From positions 1-33,245 of IMG/VR virus record IMGVR_UViG_3300017752_000074: a stretch of DNA of 33,245 nt; one strand, given 5' to 3'. This document shows, in pieces, positions 20,265-27,885 of the stretch. Below the pieces are notes generated by a model. The model had not been told where the DNA came from. It worked only from the letters and a program-made list of their open reading frames with translations, and did not search any database. The DNA comes from a virus. The position numbers and the translations under genes were made by a program. Position 1 is the first letter of the stretch, and every line of letters begins with the position of its first letter.

Positions 20265-22263
20265 TCAACTGACCGACGATCTCATCAAATTCCACACCAC
20301 TTCTAGTAGCGACGAATGTCAATTCAATGACATTGATGGATCTAGCAGGTTTGATAAAGATATTAGCCCGGAACTTATTCTGATCAATTACTGTAGGTGT
20401 ATTTATTGACTCATCAGAAACAATTCTGAAGTCAATGATACCTCTACGACCCTGAATATCACGAAGGAATGGATCCACCGCATTTTTAAACTGGGTTTGT
20501 GTAAATTCATCATTCAGTTCAAACAAGAACGACTGTGCCGCAGTAGCAATAGCTTTTTCAACTGCAATAAACAGTCTGCGAACATTGAGTCGGTCGAATG
20601 CACTGTTTGCACCAAGACCTGTTTTATCACCAAATAGAACAATACCTTGTCCAACTTGTGAAATCACTGGGTTGACATCCTTTGCATAAAGCTGATCACG
20701 TTGAGCCTTATCTGGGTTAAATGCAAGTTTAACAACATTTTTGATAACACCCTTACGGAAACCAGCAGGTGATTCCCATGATTCAACACGTGATGAAAGT
20801 CCTGCAGTATCACCATTCAGTGGTACCCAGCGATATACATCGTTGTATTTGTCGTAGCGATACTTATAACCACTATCCATAAACATATATGAAGAGCTTT
20901 GCAACTTATCACGGTATGCAATAACATCTGTCATTTTGGAATTTACGGTTGTGGCATCAACTGCCGCCTCTTTGGATGGTGAAATGTATGCAACACAATC
21001 CTTACGATAATCAGCAATATTTGAGATAATGTAGTTTGCAAAATTACCAGCATCATCACCTTTACCTTGTAGGATAAAGGAAACATCTAGTTCATTTGCA
21101 TTTTTAAATGTATCCCATGCAGCACCCATTGCATTCAATGTAACGGCACTTTCGCCTGCACCAGCAACGGCACCTGCAAGTGTTTCATATTCAGATGTTT
21201 GTGCTTCAAAGTGAGCAGTATTCGATACCTTAATCCAACTGGATTGATTTTCAATTACTGTGTGATAATAGTTATCTGTTCCGTCGCCTAATTGAGCACC
21301 AGCAGTTGTTGAAAGGTTATTATAAACCTCCAAAACGGTACCTTTAGCGCCAGAAATCCCACCATCAGAATCAACAACTGCTATATGATAGGCTGCGGCA
21401 TCCGCGGCTTTACCAAATAGGTTGCTATATTTCCATTTTCTGGTGATATTAACTCTTCCAGGTAATGATTCGGCAATAGTATATCTGCCAGTAAAATCAA
21501 AATCATATTCGTATGCAGAGGCAGCCGCGGTATTTGATTGGTCAACCAATGCGACACCACTGGCATCCAATAATGTCTCGGTAACACCAGAAACTTCCAA
21601 TTCTTGGTAACCAGCGGAATCGGAACCAATTACGACTACATCTGATACAGCAACAGAACCTGGAGCAATACGATTTGCAGCAAGTACCTGAATTTGAATA
21701 GATGTACTGTTAAACTCTAATTCTGGTTGAACTTGAGTAATATCTGCCAGATCCACCGCCAGGGCTTCACCAGTTGTAATAAGTGTGGCTTCAAAATCTG
21801 AGCCTTTGGCGTATGCAACTTCAAGTGAGTTACCCATTTCGCCTTTATATTTTGCTTCGAATGCACCAAAAGTAGTATTGGCGGCATCTAATGCACCAAT
21901 TGAACCTGGGGTGGTACCTTCTACGTATCCGGGTGCTGCTGTATTTGCATAAGCGGTATCAGCAGTAAAAAATACATCAGTCCTACTATCCGCAACAGTG
22001 GCACCATTATCGGCACGTGTTACAAAAATTGGATTGGCGTATGCTAGAAAATCAGCTGCAGTAAAGAACGTTTCGAAATTACTATCATCGGGTGTTCCAA
22101 ATCTACTAACAAGATTATCCTCTGACGTAATAAGAATAGGTTCGTTAACTGGACCCCATCTGAAAACCCCAGCTATTGCGCCGGGTGGTGTTGCGATGGC
22201 CGGTACTGTTGCCGATGCGTCCACCTCTCGAACAATAACGGAAGGACTTACGGTAAAAGCCAT
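20260..22263 (-). CDS. 18: contractile tail sheath protein (T4 gp18-like)
   Basis: 667 residues (T4: 659). Forms the contractile sheath around the gp19 tube. The N-terminus MAFTVSPSVIVREVDASATV followed by PPGAIAGVFRWGPVNEPILI is typical of sheath proteins. The conserved C-terminal domain includes GFRKGVIKNVVKLAFNPDKA, GQGIVLFGDKT, LNVRRLFIAVEKAIATAAQS, FELNDEFTQTQFKNAVDPFL and a NVIELTFVATRSGVEFDEI end. The variable surface region (about residues 130-420) is Ala/Gly/Thr-rich. AAGGAGA ribosome site and an exact late box upstream. Confidence 0.95.
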   Translation of the reverse strand: MAFTVSPSVIVREVDASATVPAIATPPGAIAGVFRWGPVNEPILITSEDNLVSRFGTPDDSNFETFFTAADFLAYANPIFVTRADNGATVADSRTDVFFTADTAYANTAAPGYVEGTTPGSIGALDAANTTFGAFEAKYKGEMGNSLEVAYAKGSDFEATLITTGEALAVDLADITQVQPELEFNSTSIQIQVLAANRIAPGSVAVSDVVVIGSDSAGYQELEVSGVTETLLDASGVALVDQSNTAAASAYEYDFDFTGRYTIAESLPGRVNITRKWKYSNLFGKAADAAAYHIAVVDSDGGISGAKGTVLEVYNNLSTTAGAQLGDGTDNYYHTVIENQSSWIKVSNTAHFEAQTSEYETLAGAVAGAGESAVTLNAMGAAWDTFKNANELDVSFILQGKGDDAGNFANYIISNIADYRKDCVAYISPSKEAAVDATTVNSKMTDVIAYRDKLQSSSYMFMDSGYKYRYDKYNDVYRWVPLNGDTAGLSSRVESWESPAGFRKGVIKNVVKLAFNPDKAQRDQLYAKDVNPVISQVGQGIVLFGDKTGLGANSAFDRLNVRRLFIAVEKAIATAAQSFLFELNDEFTQTQFKNAVDPFLRDIQGRRGIIDFRIVSDESINTPTVIDQNKFRANIFIKPARSINVIELTFVATRSGVEFDEIVGQLT

Positions 22264-22323
22264 ATCTTTCTCCTTTATAAAATTATTTTAGAAACGGTTT
22301 TTTAAATTTCATGTCACTATGTT

Positions 22324-22331
22324 TATTTATA
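22324..22331 (-). promoter_or_regulatory. T4-type late promoter for gp18
   Basis: Exact TATAAATA on the minus strand, 60 bases upstream of the gp18 start codon, between gp17 and gp18. Confidence 0.75.
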
Positions 22332-22342
22332 AAAATATTGTT

Positions 22343-23953
22343 TTAATAAGTCCAGTCCCTTTCAACCGCCACGAATCCCTCGCTATCACCGCTTTCGTCG
22401 CCGATATCAATAAATCCGAAAGGTAGAAGATCTTCTTCTATTTGCTCTTCAGTTTTTTCTCTTAGTGCCATCATCGTATTTATATCAGTCATATCTTTAA
22501 AATATCCCTGATCAGTAAGCCAAGCAAAAATGACTAAATTCATAACCAAATCATCATGTGAACCCGATTCTGCTTCGTATGAGTTACCCTTTTTGGAAAA
22601 ACGTGATAATTCCTGGATAGTATTAAAATCACAAACCAATAACTGATTTTGCTCAATTAACATTTTTAATATAGAACAACCTATTGATTTTACACTCTTG
22701 GTAGTTCTAATCCCACTATCAACTGCCTTCCCGAAGCCACTAGATATTCTTTTACCACTACGCCCTGCGTTTTCGGTATAGAGAACATTTTCGTAACCAT
22801 AATCCATTAATAAAACATCAGCAACTTGTTCACCAATATCGTTGATTTCCACCAACACAGCTGCTTCGTTATAAAAATTGCCTATTCTATATATAACACT
22901 TGCAAAATCAACCGGTGTTATAAGATTATCCCTAAATGTACAAACCTGTTTATAGGGCATTTCTGTAATATCAATTACACTAAATGTTGAATAGTCAAGT
23001 CCTTTTCCTCGAGATACATCACATGTCATTGCATACACACGATCGTCAATTGGTTTTTCATATTGACAGATGTTATCTCTTTCTAACACTGGTCGTTCAT
23101 ACACCAGTTCCTTTAATTTGGAACCATCAATGAGTGTTCCTGAACTACCTAAAAATGCACATTGGTATTCCTGTGCAAACTTTTGTTCGTCATAATCAAG
23201 TGCTGCCAGTGTTTCATTTTTCCAATTATCATCTCTACCAGGAACATCGTTCCACATAACCTTTACAAATTCATATCCGTTGGTTTGCTCTTCAGCACCC
23301 TTGCACGTCTTATAAAAATGATTCAAGCCATTGGGTGTGGATGTCATTAAAAGTTTGGTAGTTTCACCAGATGAGATTGTAGGATAAACAGATGCAAAAA
23401 ACTCATCGTAACCTTCAATAAATGCAACCTCGTCCAGGTATAGAAATGAAATTGATTTACCACGAATAGCGCTTGACGATGTAGTACCAGCATAGATTTT
23501 ACAACCATTTTCGAGAGTGATGTTACCCTTGTTCCACTCCTCTACTCCCTGCTGAATCCATTTTGGAAGTGCTTCATATGCCAATTGAACTCTACTGAGT
23601 ACTTCTCTCGCAGAATCTCCTTTGTTTGCAAGGATAGCGACCGTCTTAAATTCATTAAAGAGTATATAATGGAGAATAACAGCTACTGCTGTAGTTGTCT
23701 TACCTGACTGTCTAGCTGTAAGTACTGCGACCCGACGATTGTTTGTAATCTTTGTGGTAATTTCCTTTTGGTAATCATACATGTCCATTGGAATCAATCC
23801 ACGGTCAACATGTACAATTTTAATATAATTTTCCGCAAAGTAAACTGGATCCTGGGCACACTTCATATACTCCTTAATAAGATCCGGTGTAAACTCAAGT
23901 TCCTCACCGATCTTTTTAAGGTTAGCATTGCCTAGGTATCCAACAGAAAGCAT
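22343..23953 (-). CDS. 17: terminase large subunit, packaging ATPase-nuclease (T4 gp17-like)
   Basis: 536 residues (T4: 610). Motor that pumps DNA into the prohead and cuts the concatemer. ATPase domain: Q-motif-like YDYQKEITTKI, Walker A TARQSGKTT (residues 79-87), Walker B ISFLYLDEVAF (168-178) with catalytic Glu, coupling motif TSTPNG (204-209). RNase H-fold nuclease domain: CDVSRGKGLDYSTFSVIDIT, EINDIGEQVADVLL, and HDDLVMNLVIFAW, which supply the three acidic residues. All key residues are intact. The end is acidic (DIGDESGDSEGFVAVERDW). Its start codon shares a base with the gp16 stop. Confidence 0.96.
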   Translation of the reverse strand: MLSVGYLGNANLKKIGEELEFTPDLIKEYMKCAQDPVYFAENYIKIVHVDRGLIPMDMYDYQKEITTKITNNRRVAVLTARQSGKTTTAVAVILHYILFNEFKTVAILANKGDSAREVLSRVQLAYEALPKWIQQGVEEWNKGNITLENGCKIYAGTTSSSAIRGKSISFLYLDEVAFIEGYDEFFASVYPTISSGETTKLLMTSTPNGLNHFYKTCKGAEEQTNGYEFVKVMWNDVPGRDDNWKNETLAALDYDEQKFAQEYQCAFLGSSGTLIDGSKLKELVYERPVLERDNICQYEKPIDDRVYAMTCDVSRGKGLDYSTFSVIDITEMPYKQVCTFRDNLITPVDFASVIYRIGNFYNEAAVLVEINDIGEQVADVLLMDYGYENVLYTENAGRSGKRISSGFGKAVDSGIRTTKSVKSIGCSILKMLIEQNQLLVCDFNTIQELSRFSKKGNSYEAESGSHDDLVMNLVIFAWLTDQGYFKDMTDINTMMALREKTEEQIEEDLLPFGFIDIGDESGDSEGFVAVERDWTY

Positions 23954-24423
23954 TATTCTTCGCCCTCACCTTTAATCATTTTTAAAAGATCTGCTGTTGA
24001 CACAATTAAGTTATTATTGGTAACATTTGATTCTGCCTTAGGACCTGTATCATCAACAGCGTATTTCTTTTTGGTTGACAGATCAACAAAATCCTTGTTT
24101 GCATCCAAAAGAGTTTTCATCAGAGTTGACACAACTTCAAATGCCCGAGGTGACTCGGATTGTTTTGCAATTTCAACCATTTCCTTTACTGCGTCATCAC
24201 CCATCTCAATAATATTTTGGACGTTTTGTCTTGCCAGTTCAATATCGTTGATGTTTTGGTCATTTGTTTCTTGAACAGCAGGTAAGGTCTCTTCAAATTT
24301 TTCTATATTTGCAGGAGTAGCCTCATCTATTACCTGAGTAACTTCCTTAATTTCCTCATCCGAATCCTGAAGTTCTGCAAGAGGAACGATGCCGAGGGAT
24401 TGTGCAATCTTATCTTCACTCAT
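23953..24423 (-). CDS. 16: terminase small subunit (T4 gp16-like)
   Basis: 156 residues from ATG 24423 (AAGGA 8 bases upstream); ATG 24429 would add two residues. Recognises DNA and stimulates gp17. N-terminus MSEDKIAQSLGIVPL; an acidic linker; the central coiled-coil oligomerisation region IELARQNVQNIIEMGDDAVK then EMVEIAKQSESPRAFEVVST LMKTLLDANKDF is a hallmark of T4-like gp16. The end contains NNNLIVSTADLLKMIKG. Length matches T4 (164). It overlaps both neighbours. Confidence 0.92.
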   Translation of the reverse strand: MSEDKIAQSLGIVPLAELQDSDEEIKEVTQVIDEATPANIEKFEETLPAVQETNDQNINDIELARQNVQNIIEMGDDAVKEMVEIAKQSESPRAFEVVSTLMKTLLDANKDFVDLSTKKKYAVDDTGPKAESNVTNNNLIVSTADLLKMIKGEGEE

Positions 24424-24565
24424 CCTCATTGTCCTTTATTAATTTTCTGGCAGTAACACAAGATCCAAAAGGACGAGCATAGACTGTTTTGCCCTTATCA
24501 GGACTTTCATAAATCATCGGTTCGTTATTTTGTGTTTTATTTTTATCTTTTTCAACTTTATTCAT
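24416..24565 (-). CDS. short conserved protein upstream of gp16 (49 aa)
   Basis: Start set at ATG 24565, with GAGGA about 9 bases upstream and just after the stop of the gene at 24570. The 49-residue product has a Lys/Asn-rich start and the core PMIYESPDKGKTVYARPFGS, a motif I recall as a recurrent 50-90 residue protein next to terminase genes in marine T4-like phages. It overlaps gp16 by 8 bases. The role is unknown; packaging or head completion is suggested only by location. Confidence 0.7.
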   Translation of the reverse strand: MNKVEKDKNKTQNNEPMIYESPDKGKTVYARPFGSCVTARKLIKDNEDE

Positions 24566-24569
24566 ATCT

Positions 24570-25001
24570 TTAATCCTCAGAAGGTGGCTTAGTGCCCCAT
24601 TTACGCTCATATGTATCATCTGTCGCATATGAATCTGCCCATTTATTTTCCGTAAATCTTGCAAATTCGATTAACTTATCAATATCGTCATGAATATCAA
24701 TAATCCATTGCTCTATTTTAGCAAAATCATCTTGAATAAGTCCATTATTATGCTTAATTCTAGTATCGTTGGATTCAATAAATTTGTTTAGCACCTTGGT
24801 AAGATGATTTAGATCATCCCTGAGATCTTTTATATCACGTTCATCATTGATCTTCTGCTCGACTGCTGCCTTTGCTGTAAGACCTTCGACTTCGATTTTT
24901 AATGTATCTATTGTTTGAGCTTGTTGAGCAGTCCACCATACAAATGTACTCACCTGTAGTACGATTGCTACAATAACTCCTATTCCAAATTTTAAATTCA
25001 T
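24570..25001 (-). CDS. membrane-anchored coiled-coil protein
   Basis: 143 residues. An N-terminal membrane span at about 5-24 (FGIGVIVAIVLQVSTFVWWT) is followed by a long coiled coil (~28-110: AQTIDTLKIEVEGLTAKAAV, DIKDLRDDLNHLTKVLNKFI, IEQWIIDIHDDIDKLIEF) and a polar tail YERKWGTKPPSED. Topology with N-in and coiled coil in the periplasm is compatible with an inner-membrane spanin subunit, but no outer lipoprotein partner is seen nearby. ATGA-type coupling with the nucleotidyltransferase gene upstream. The IGVIxAIVxQxSxFVWxTAQQ start is, as I recall, common in marine T4-like phages. Confidence 0.7.
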   Translation of the reverse strand: MNLKFGIGVIVAIVLQVSTFVWWTAQQAQTIDTLKIEVEGLTAKAAVEQKINDERDIKDLRDDLNHLTKVLNKFIESNDTRIKHNNGLIQDDFAKIEQWIIDIHDDIDKLIEFARFTENKWADSYATDDTYERKWGTKPPSED

Positions 25002-25420
25002 TTTTTATCCTTTTCCCTATCGGCAACTCTTTTACGCAGATCAGAGGAAGAGAAACGATGATCACGTTTATTAAAATATAGCTGAATACCACGTGATTTA
25101 CAAATATCCTTGCCTGTAAAATCCTGTTCTTTATATTCCTCGCCCATGATCTTAACGTCAACCTGATACATACTCAAAATATCCTCAAGATCCTTTTCAG
25201 AACCATAAGGAATAATTTCATCGACATAACTTACAGCGTTTAATTGAGTATACCGTTCAACTACGGTTTGGACTGGTGGGTTTTTTGAGGGGCGGTCCAT
25301 GCTTGGATCAAACTGTAAACCACAGATCAAATAATCACACTGTTGTTTTGCTTCTCTCAGCATTTGCACATGTCCTGCATGCAATAAATCAAAAGTACTT
25401 GCCGTAAAACCAATTTTCAT
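24998..25420 (-). CDS. HIGH-superfamily nucleotidyltransferase (TagD/RfaE2-like)
   Basis: 140 residues from ATG 25420, with GAGGA 5 bases upstream; ATG 25432 is the alternative. The N-terminus KIGFTASTFDLLHAGHVQML contains the nucleotide-binding HxGH (HAGH). The C-terminal RFSSSDLRKRV corresponds to the ISSTxxR motif. A middle GLQFDPSMDRPSKNPPVQTV and KIMGEEYKEQDFTGK complete a glycerol-3-phosphate / heptose-phosphate cytidylyl- or adenylyltransferase fold. Substrate cannot be called; together with kdsA and kdsB it points to surface-sugar chemistry. It sits in the late module behind its own sigma70-type promoter, so it may be expressed early. Confidence 0.85.
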   Translation of the reverse strand: MKIGFTASTFDLLHAGHVQMLREAKQQCDYLICGLQFDPSMDRPSKNPPVQTVVERYTQLNAVSYVDEIIPYGSEKDLEDILSMYQVDVKIMGEEYKEQDFTGKDICKSRGIQLYFNKRDHRFSSSDLRKRVADREKDKK

Positions 25421-25467
25421 TTTCATCCTCATTCAGTTACAAATCACAAATATATTTAGACACTTAC

Positions 25468-25496
25468 ATTATATAACATTTTTTCTTAAAAGTCAA
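25468..25496 (-). promoter_or_regulatory. sigma70 promoter reading the nucleotidyltransferase gene
   Basis: On the minus strand TTGACT (25496-25491), a 17-base spacer, then TATAAT (25473-25468), a perfect -10. It is 47 bases before the start codon at 25420. It forms a divergent pair with the plus-strand promoter at 25530. Confidence 0.75.
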
Positions 25497-25529
25497 CAAA
25501 ATCTTTTTTCACTTTTGTTCATTTTTGTG

Positions 25530-25557
25530 TTGACATTATCTTAGTTTGGTGTATAAT
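25530..25557 (+). promoter_or_regulatory. sigma70 promoter pointing antisense into gp15
   Basis: TTGACA at 25530-25535, a 16-base spacer, TATAAT at 25552-25557: full consensus. Bases TTGACATT and TTTGGTGTATA echo the early promoter family (P2 in particular). No plus-strand gene follows; downstream is the 3' end of gp15 on the opposite strand. Confidence 0.75.
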
Positions 25558-25581
25558 TAGACTATGGTCTATAAAATACAA

Positions 25582-26403
25582 TTAAATATTATTTGGATCA
25601 TCTACAAATGACACCGTAGCCCAATTATCATCAAAGTCAATATCATTAAAATCAATTGTAAGGTCGGGATCAGTAGTAGGTTCATTATTAGCAGTCATAC
25701 CTGGTTGTAACACAACAGCAGAATCAAATGTATTATTTGCATCAGAAGCAGGTACCGTAGAGGCAACATTTGTCTGAATAAACTTAATGACCTGTCTCTC
25801 TTTATTTGGTCCAAAATACCAAGCCTTCATTGTGAAATTAAGAGTCCACATGATGGCTCTTCTCTCCAAAAAATCACCTTCATATATTTCTTCATTCTGT
25901 ATGTCATTTAAGACCAATGGAATATCTAACGGATCCAGATCTGGAATTAGTTTAACAGTAGAAGTAAATTCTGGATTAAAAAATGGTATGATTTGTTCTA
26001 CTATCTTTACAGCATCTTCTGCATACGATGCCATAATATTAAGAGAAAATTGGATATTGTATGGTGCTGGAACCCAAAAGTAATTTCTGCTACCTGTAGT
26101 CTCATTGGCTACTGTCTGCAAGACTTTTCTGGTTGGTGCAAGTTTTCTTTCACCATCATAGAACATTGCATTAATTTCAAAGGACATTCTCGGTAGAGTA
26201 ATTGCCTGTGCTTTAAAGTCTGGATCTTGATTGAGTCGTGCAAGAATCTTTTGATGCGGTGCATAAGAGATAGGCACAATCATTTCTTGTACCACAGCAC
26301 CTTCATTATCTTTTCTTTTAATTTTCAGCTGATTAAAGTATGTTCCAAAAAGAGCAACATATTTCCTTGTAAGCTGATTATAAAAATGATTTGCTATTGC
26401 CAT
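25582..26403 (-). CDS. 15: tail sheath stabiliser / tail completion protein (T4 gp15-like)
   Basis: 273 residues (T4: 272). gp15 caps the finished tail and joins it to the neck. Match to the family: NHFYNQLTRKYVALFGTYFN near the start, IVPISYAPHQKILARLNQDP, LPRMSFEINAMFYDGERKL, YNIQFSLNIMASYAEDAVKI and VEQIIPFFNPEFTSTVKLIP, FLERRAIMWTLNFTMKAWYF. The C-terminal 60 residues are acidic and Asn/Asp-rich. It follows gp14 with a one-base gap, the T4 order. The antisense promoter at 25530 fires into its 3' end. Confidence 0.93.
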   Translation of the reverse strand: MAIANHFYNQLTRKYVALFGTYFNQLKIKRKDNEGAVVQEMIVPISYAPHQKILARLNQDPDFKAQAITLPRMSFEINAMFYDGERKLAPTRKVLQTVANETTGSRNYFWVPAPYNIQFSLNIMASYAEDAVKIVEQIIPFFNPEFTSTVKLIPDLDPLDIPLVLNDIQNEEIYEGDFLERRAIMWTLNFTMKAWYFGPNKERQVIKFIQTNVASTVPASDANNTFDSAVVLQPGMTANNEPTTDPDLTIDFNDIDFDDNWATVSFVDDPNNI

Positions 26404-26404
26404 A

Positions 26405-27100
26405 TCATGAATCCTGTATATCTAATGGTTCAACTTCGATTGTTTCACTAAACGGATCCATTTCTGTAAAGTCAATAATCTTGTCAGCCTCTATTTCAAA
26501 CTGCCAGTTATCAGCAAGAGGATCTGTCGCCTCTACCGCAGCCAATGTATTAACAGTATTTGCAGTGAGATCTCTATCAGCAAAATAAGTATCAATATTT
26601 TCACGACCAGTCTGGAATCTTTCTCCTGACCATTCTGCCAATTCACATTTAAGATCATATACTTGTAGAGCACCCATCTGATAGAATATACTCTCATGCT
26701 CAACATGCATGATTTTAAAGAGTTTACCATTTAATGGGAAATAGAAATAATCACCTTCGAAAGGTCTAGTTCTAGCAGGTCTGTCCTTTGTAACAAATCT
26801 TTCATATGTTCTAAATGCGACACTAAATGTAACCTGGTCTCTGATTTGTAGACCGAACTTAGAGAGGAAATCTCCTTCACCCTCGAACCCATCTACATTT
26901 TTAACATAGCCTTCAAATTCAAATGTTTCATCATAGATAGGCAAATCATCTTCATTCAGAATTTCATCAACAGCTCCACTGGAACGGGTGATGTAAATAA
27001 GATCCACACCATAAATTTGAATTGATTCGATTACAAGATCGTCAATTAAATTCTGTTCGTTGAAGTTGTCATAATTCTGAAAATAAACATTCGTTGCCAT
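26405..27100 (-). CDS. 14: neck protein (T4 gp14-like)
   Basis: 231 residues (T4: 256). Part of the gp13-gp14 neck ring that seals the packaged head and accepts the tail. Features: LIDDLVIESIQIYGVDLIYI near residue 20, DEILNEDDLPIYDETFEFEG, FLSKFGLQIRDQVTFSVAFR, RTRPFEGDYFYFPLNGKLFK and MHVEHESIFYQMGALQVYDL. These are typical of gp14 in T4-like marine phages. The start lies 3 bases after the gp13 stop. Confidence 0.92.
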   Translation of the reverse strand: MATNVYFQNYDNFNEQNLIDDLVIESIQIYGVDLIYITRSSGAVDEILNEDDLPIYDETFEFEGYVKNVDGFEGEGDFLSKFGLQIRDQVTFSVAFRTYERFVTKDRPARTRPFEGDYFYFPLNGKLFKIMHVEHESIFYQMGALQVYDLKCELAEWSGERFQTGRENIDTYFADRDLTANTVNTLAAVEATDPLADNWQFEIEADKIIDFTEMDPFSETIEVEPLDIQDS

Positions 27101-27103
27101 GAT

Positions 27104-27847
27104 TTATCCAATAAAATTATATGTGAGGGGTTGAAGATTACCTATGGCATCTTCTTCCATCCTTTGACGTTCGTCTCTTGCCTCTTGCAGTATTTGTTCA
27201 CCGTTAAATGAAACACCACCTACAAGTTGCATATTACTAAATTTTGTAAGATTTAAGCCCCATTGTTCTCTAATTAAAACAGCTGCATAGTTCTGTAACC
27301 AACGATCACTCCATACATCTGTATATGTGTTAGGATCAATTACATCATACGCCTCGACAACCACATATTCACCAGCAACAAGATTCCCGGCACTAGTATC
27401 TATATGTAATCTATTGACGTGCCGATTATATCTAATTAATGGGCGACCAACCAAAATCTCTTGCATAAATTCAAGATTCTGCATTGTCATATAATAGTGC
27501 TGAAGATTATAACTTGTAATGTCTTGGATATTAGTTAATACAAATTGATATTGAACATTAAAAATACCAGACCCAGATGATATTGATGACGATAAATCAA
27601 AGACTTTGGAAATACCTAGAATGTTTTTAGGCATGTCAATCCAGCCATTCTCGACATCATCTTCAGTAAGTTGATGTTTTAAATAAACTAATTGGCTACC
27701 GTTGTAGTGATAATCTCTCCAAAAAGAAACCGCCTCATCTACGCGATCTTCTACCTGATCCTCAGCTACATTGATCTGAATTACAGGAGCACCTATTTTT
27801 CTAAGAACATATTCTACAAATTCTTGTCTTGTATCAGGTTGTGCCAT
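27104..27847 (-). CDS. 13: neck protein (T4 gp13-like)
   Basis: 247 residues (T4: 309). Forms the neck ring with gp14. The N-terminus RQEFVEYVLRKIGAPVIQIN and the following VEDRVDEAVSFWRDYHYNGS are family marks; then WIDMPKNILGISKVFDLSSS, NLQHYYMTMQNLEFMQEIL, YVVVEAYDVIDPNTYTDVWS and WLQNYAAVLIREQWGLNLTK. The ending GGVSFNGEQILQEARDERQR MEED is also typical. An exact late box lies upstream. Confidence 0.94.
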   Translation of the reverse strand: MAQPDTRQEFVEYVLRKIGAPVIQINVAEDQVEDRVDEAVSFWRDYHYNGSQLVYLKHQLTEDDVENGWIDMPKNILGISKVFDLSSSISSGSGIFNVQYQFVLTNIQDITSYNLQHYYMTMQNLEFMQEILVGRPLIRYNRHVNRLHIDTSAGNLVAGEYVVVEAYDVIDPNTYTDVWSDRWLQNYAAVLIREQWGLNLTKFSNMQLVGGVSFNGEQILQEARDERQRMEEDAIGNLQPLTYNFIG

Positions 27848-27877
27848 TTATTGGTACCTTACTATAGTTTTATTTTT

Positions 27878-27885
27878 ATTTATAT
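27878..27885 (-). promoter_or_regulatory. T4-type late promoter for gp13
   Basis: Exact TATAAATA on the minus strand, 30 bases before the gp13 start codon, overlapping the last base of the adhesin gene upstream. Confidence 0.75.

Noticed and set aside
23991-24030. TTGACA-like sequence on the plus strand within gp16
   Set aside because: The -10 match (TAACAT) is poor and the spacing is 18; likely coincidental in coding DNA.
25564-25611. 15-codon frame just after the antisense promoter
   Set aside because: No ribosome site before the ATG, very short, overlaps the gp15 end; not supported as a gene.
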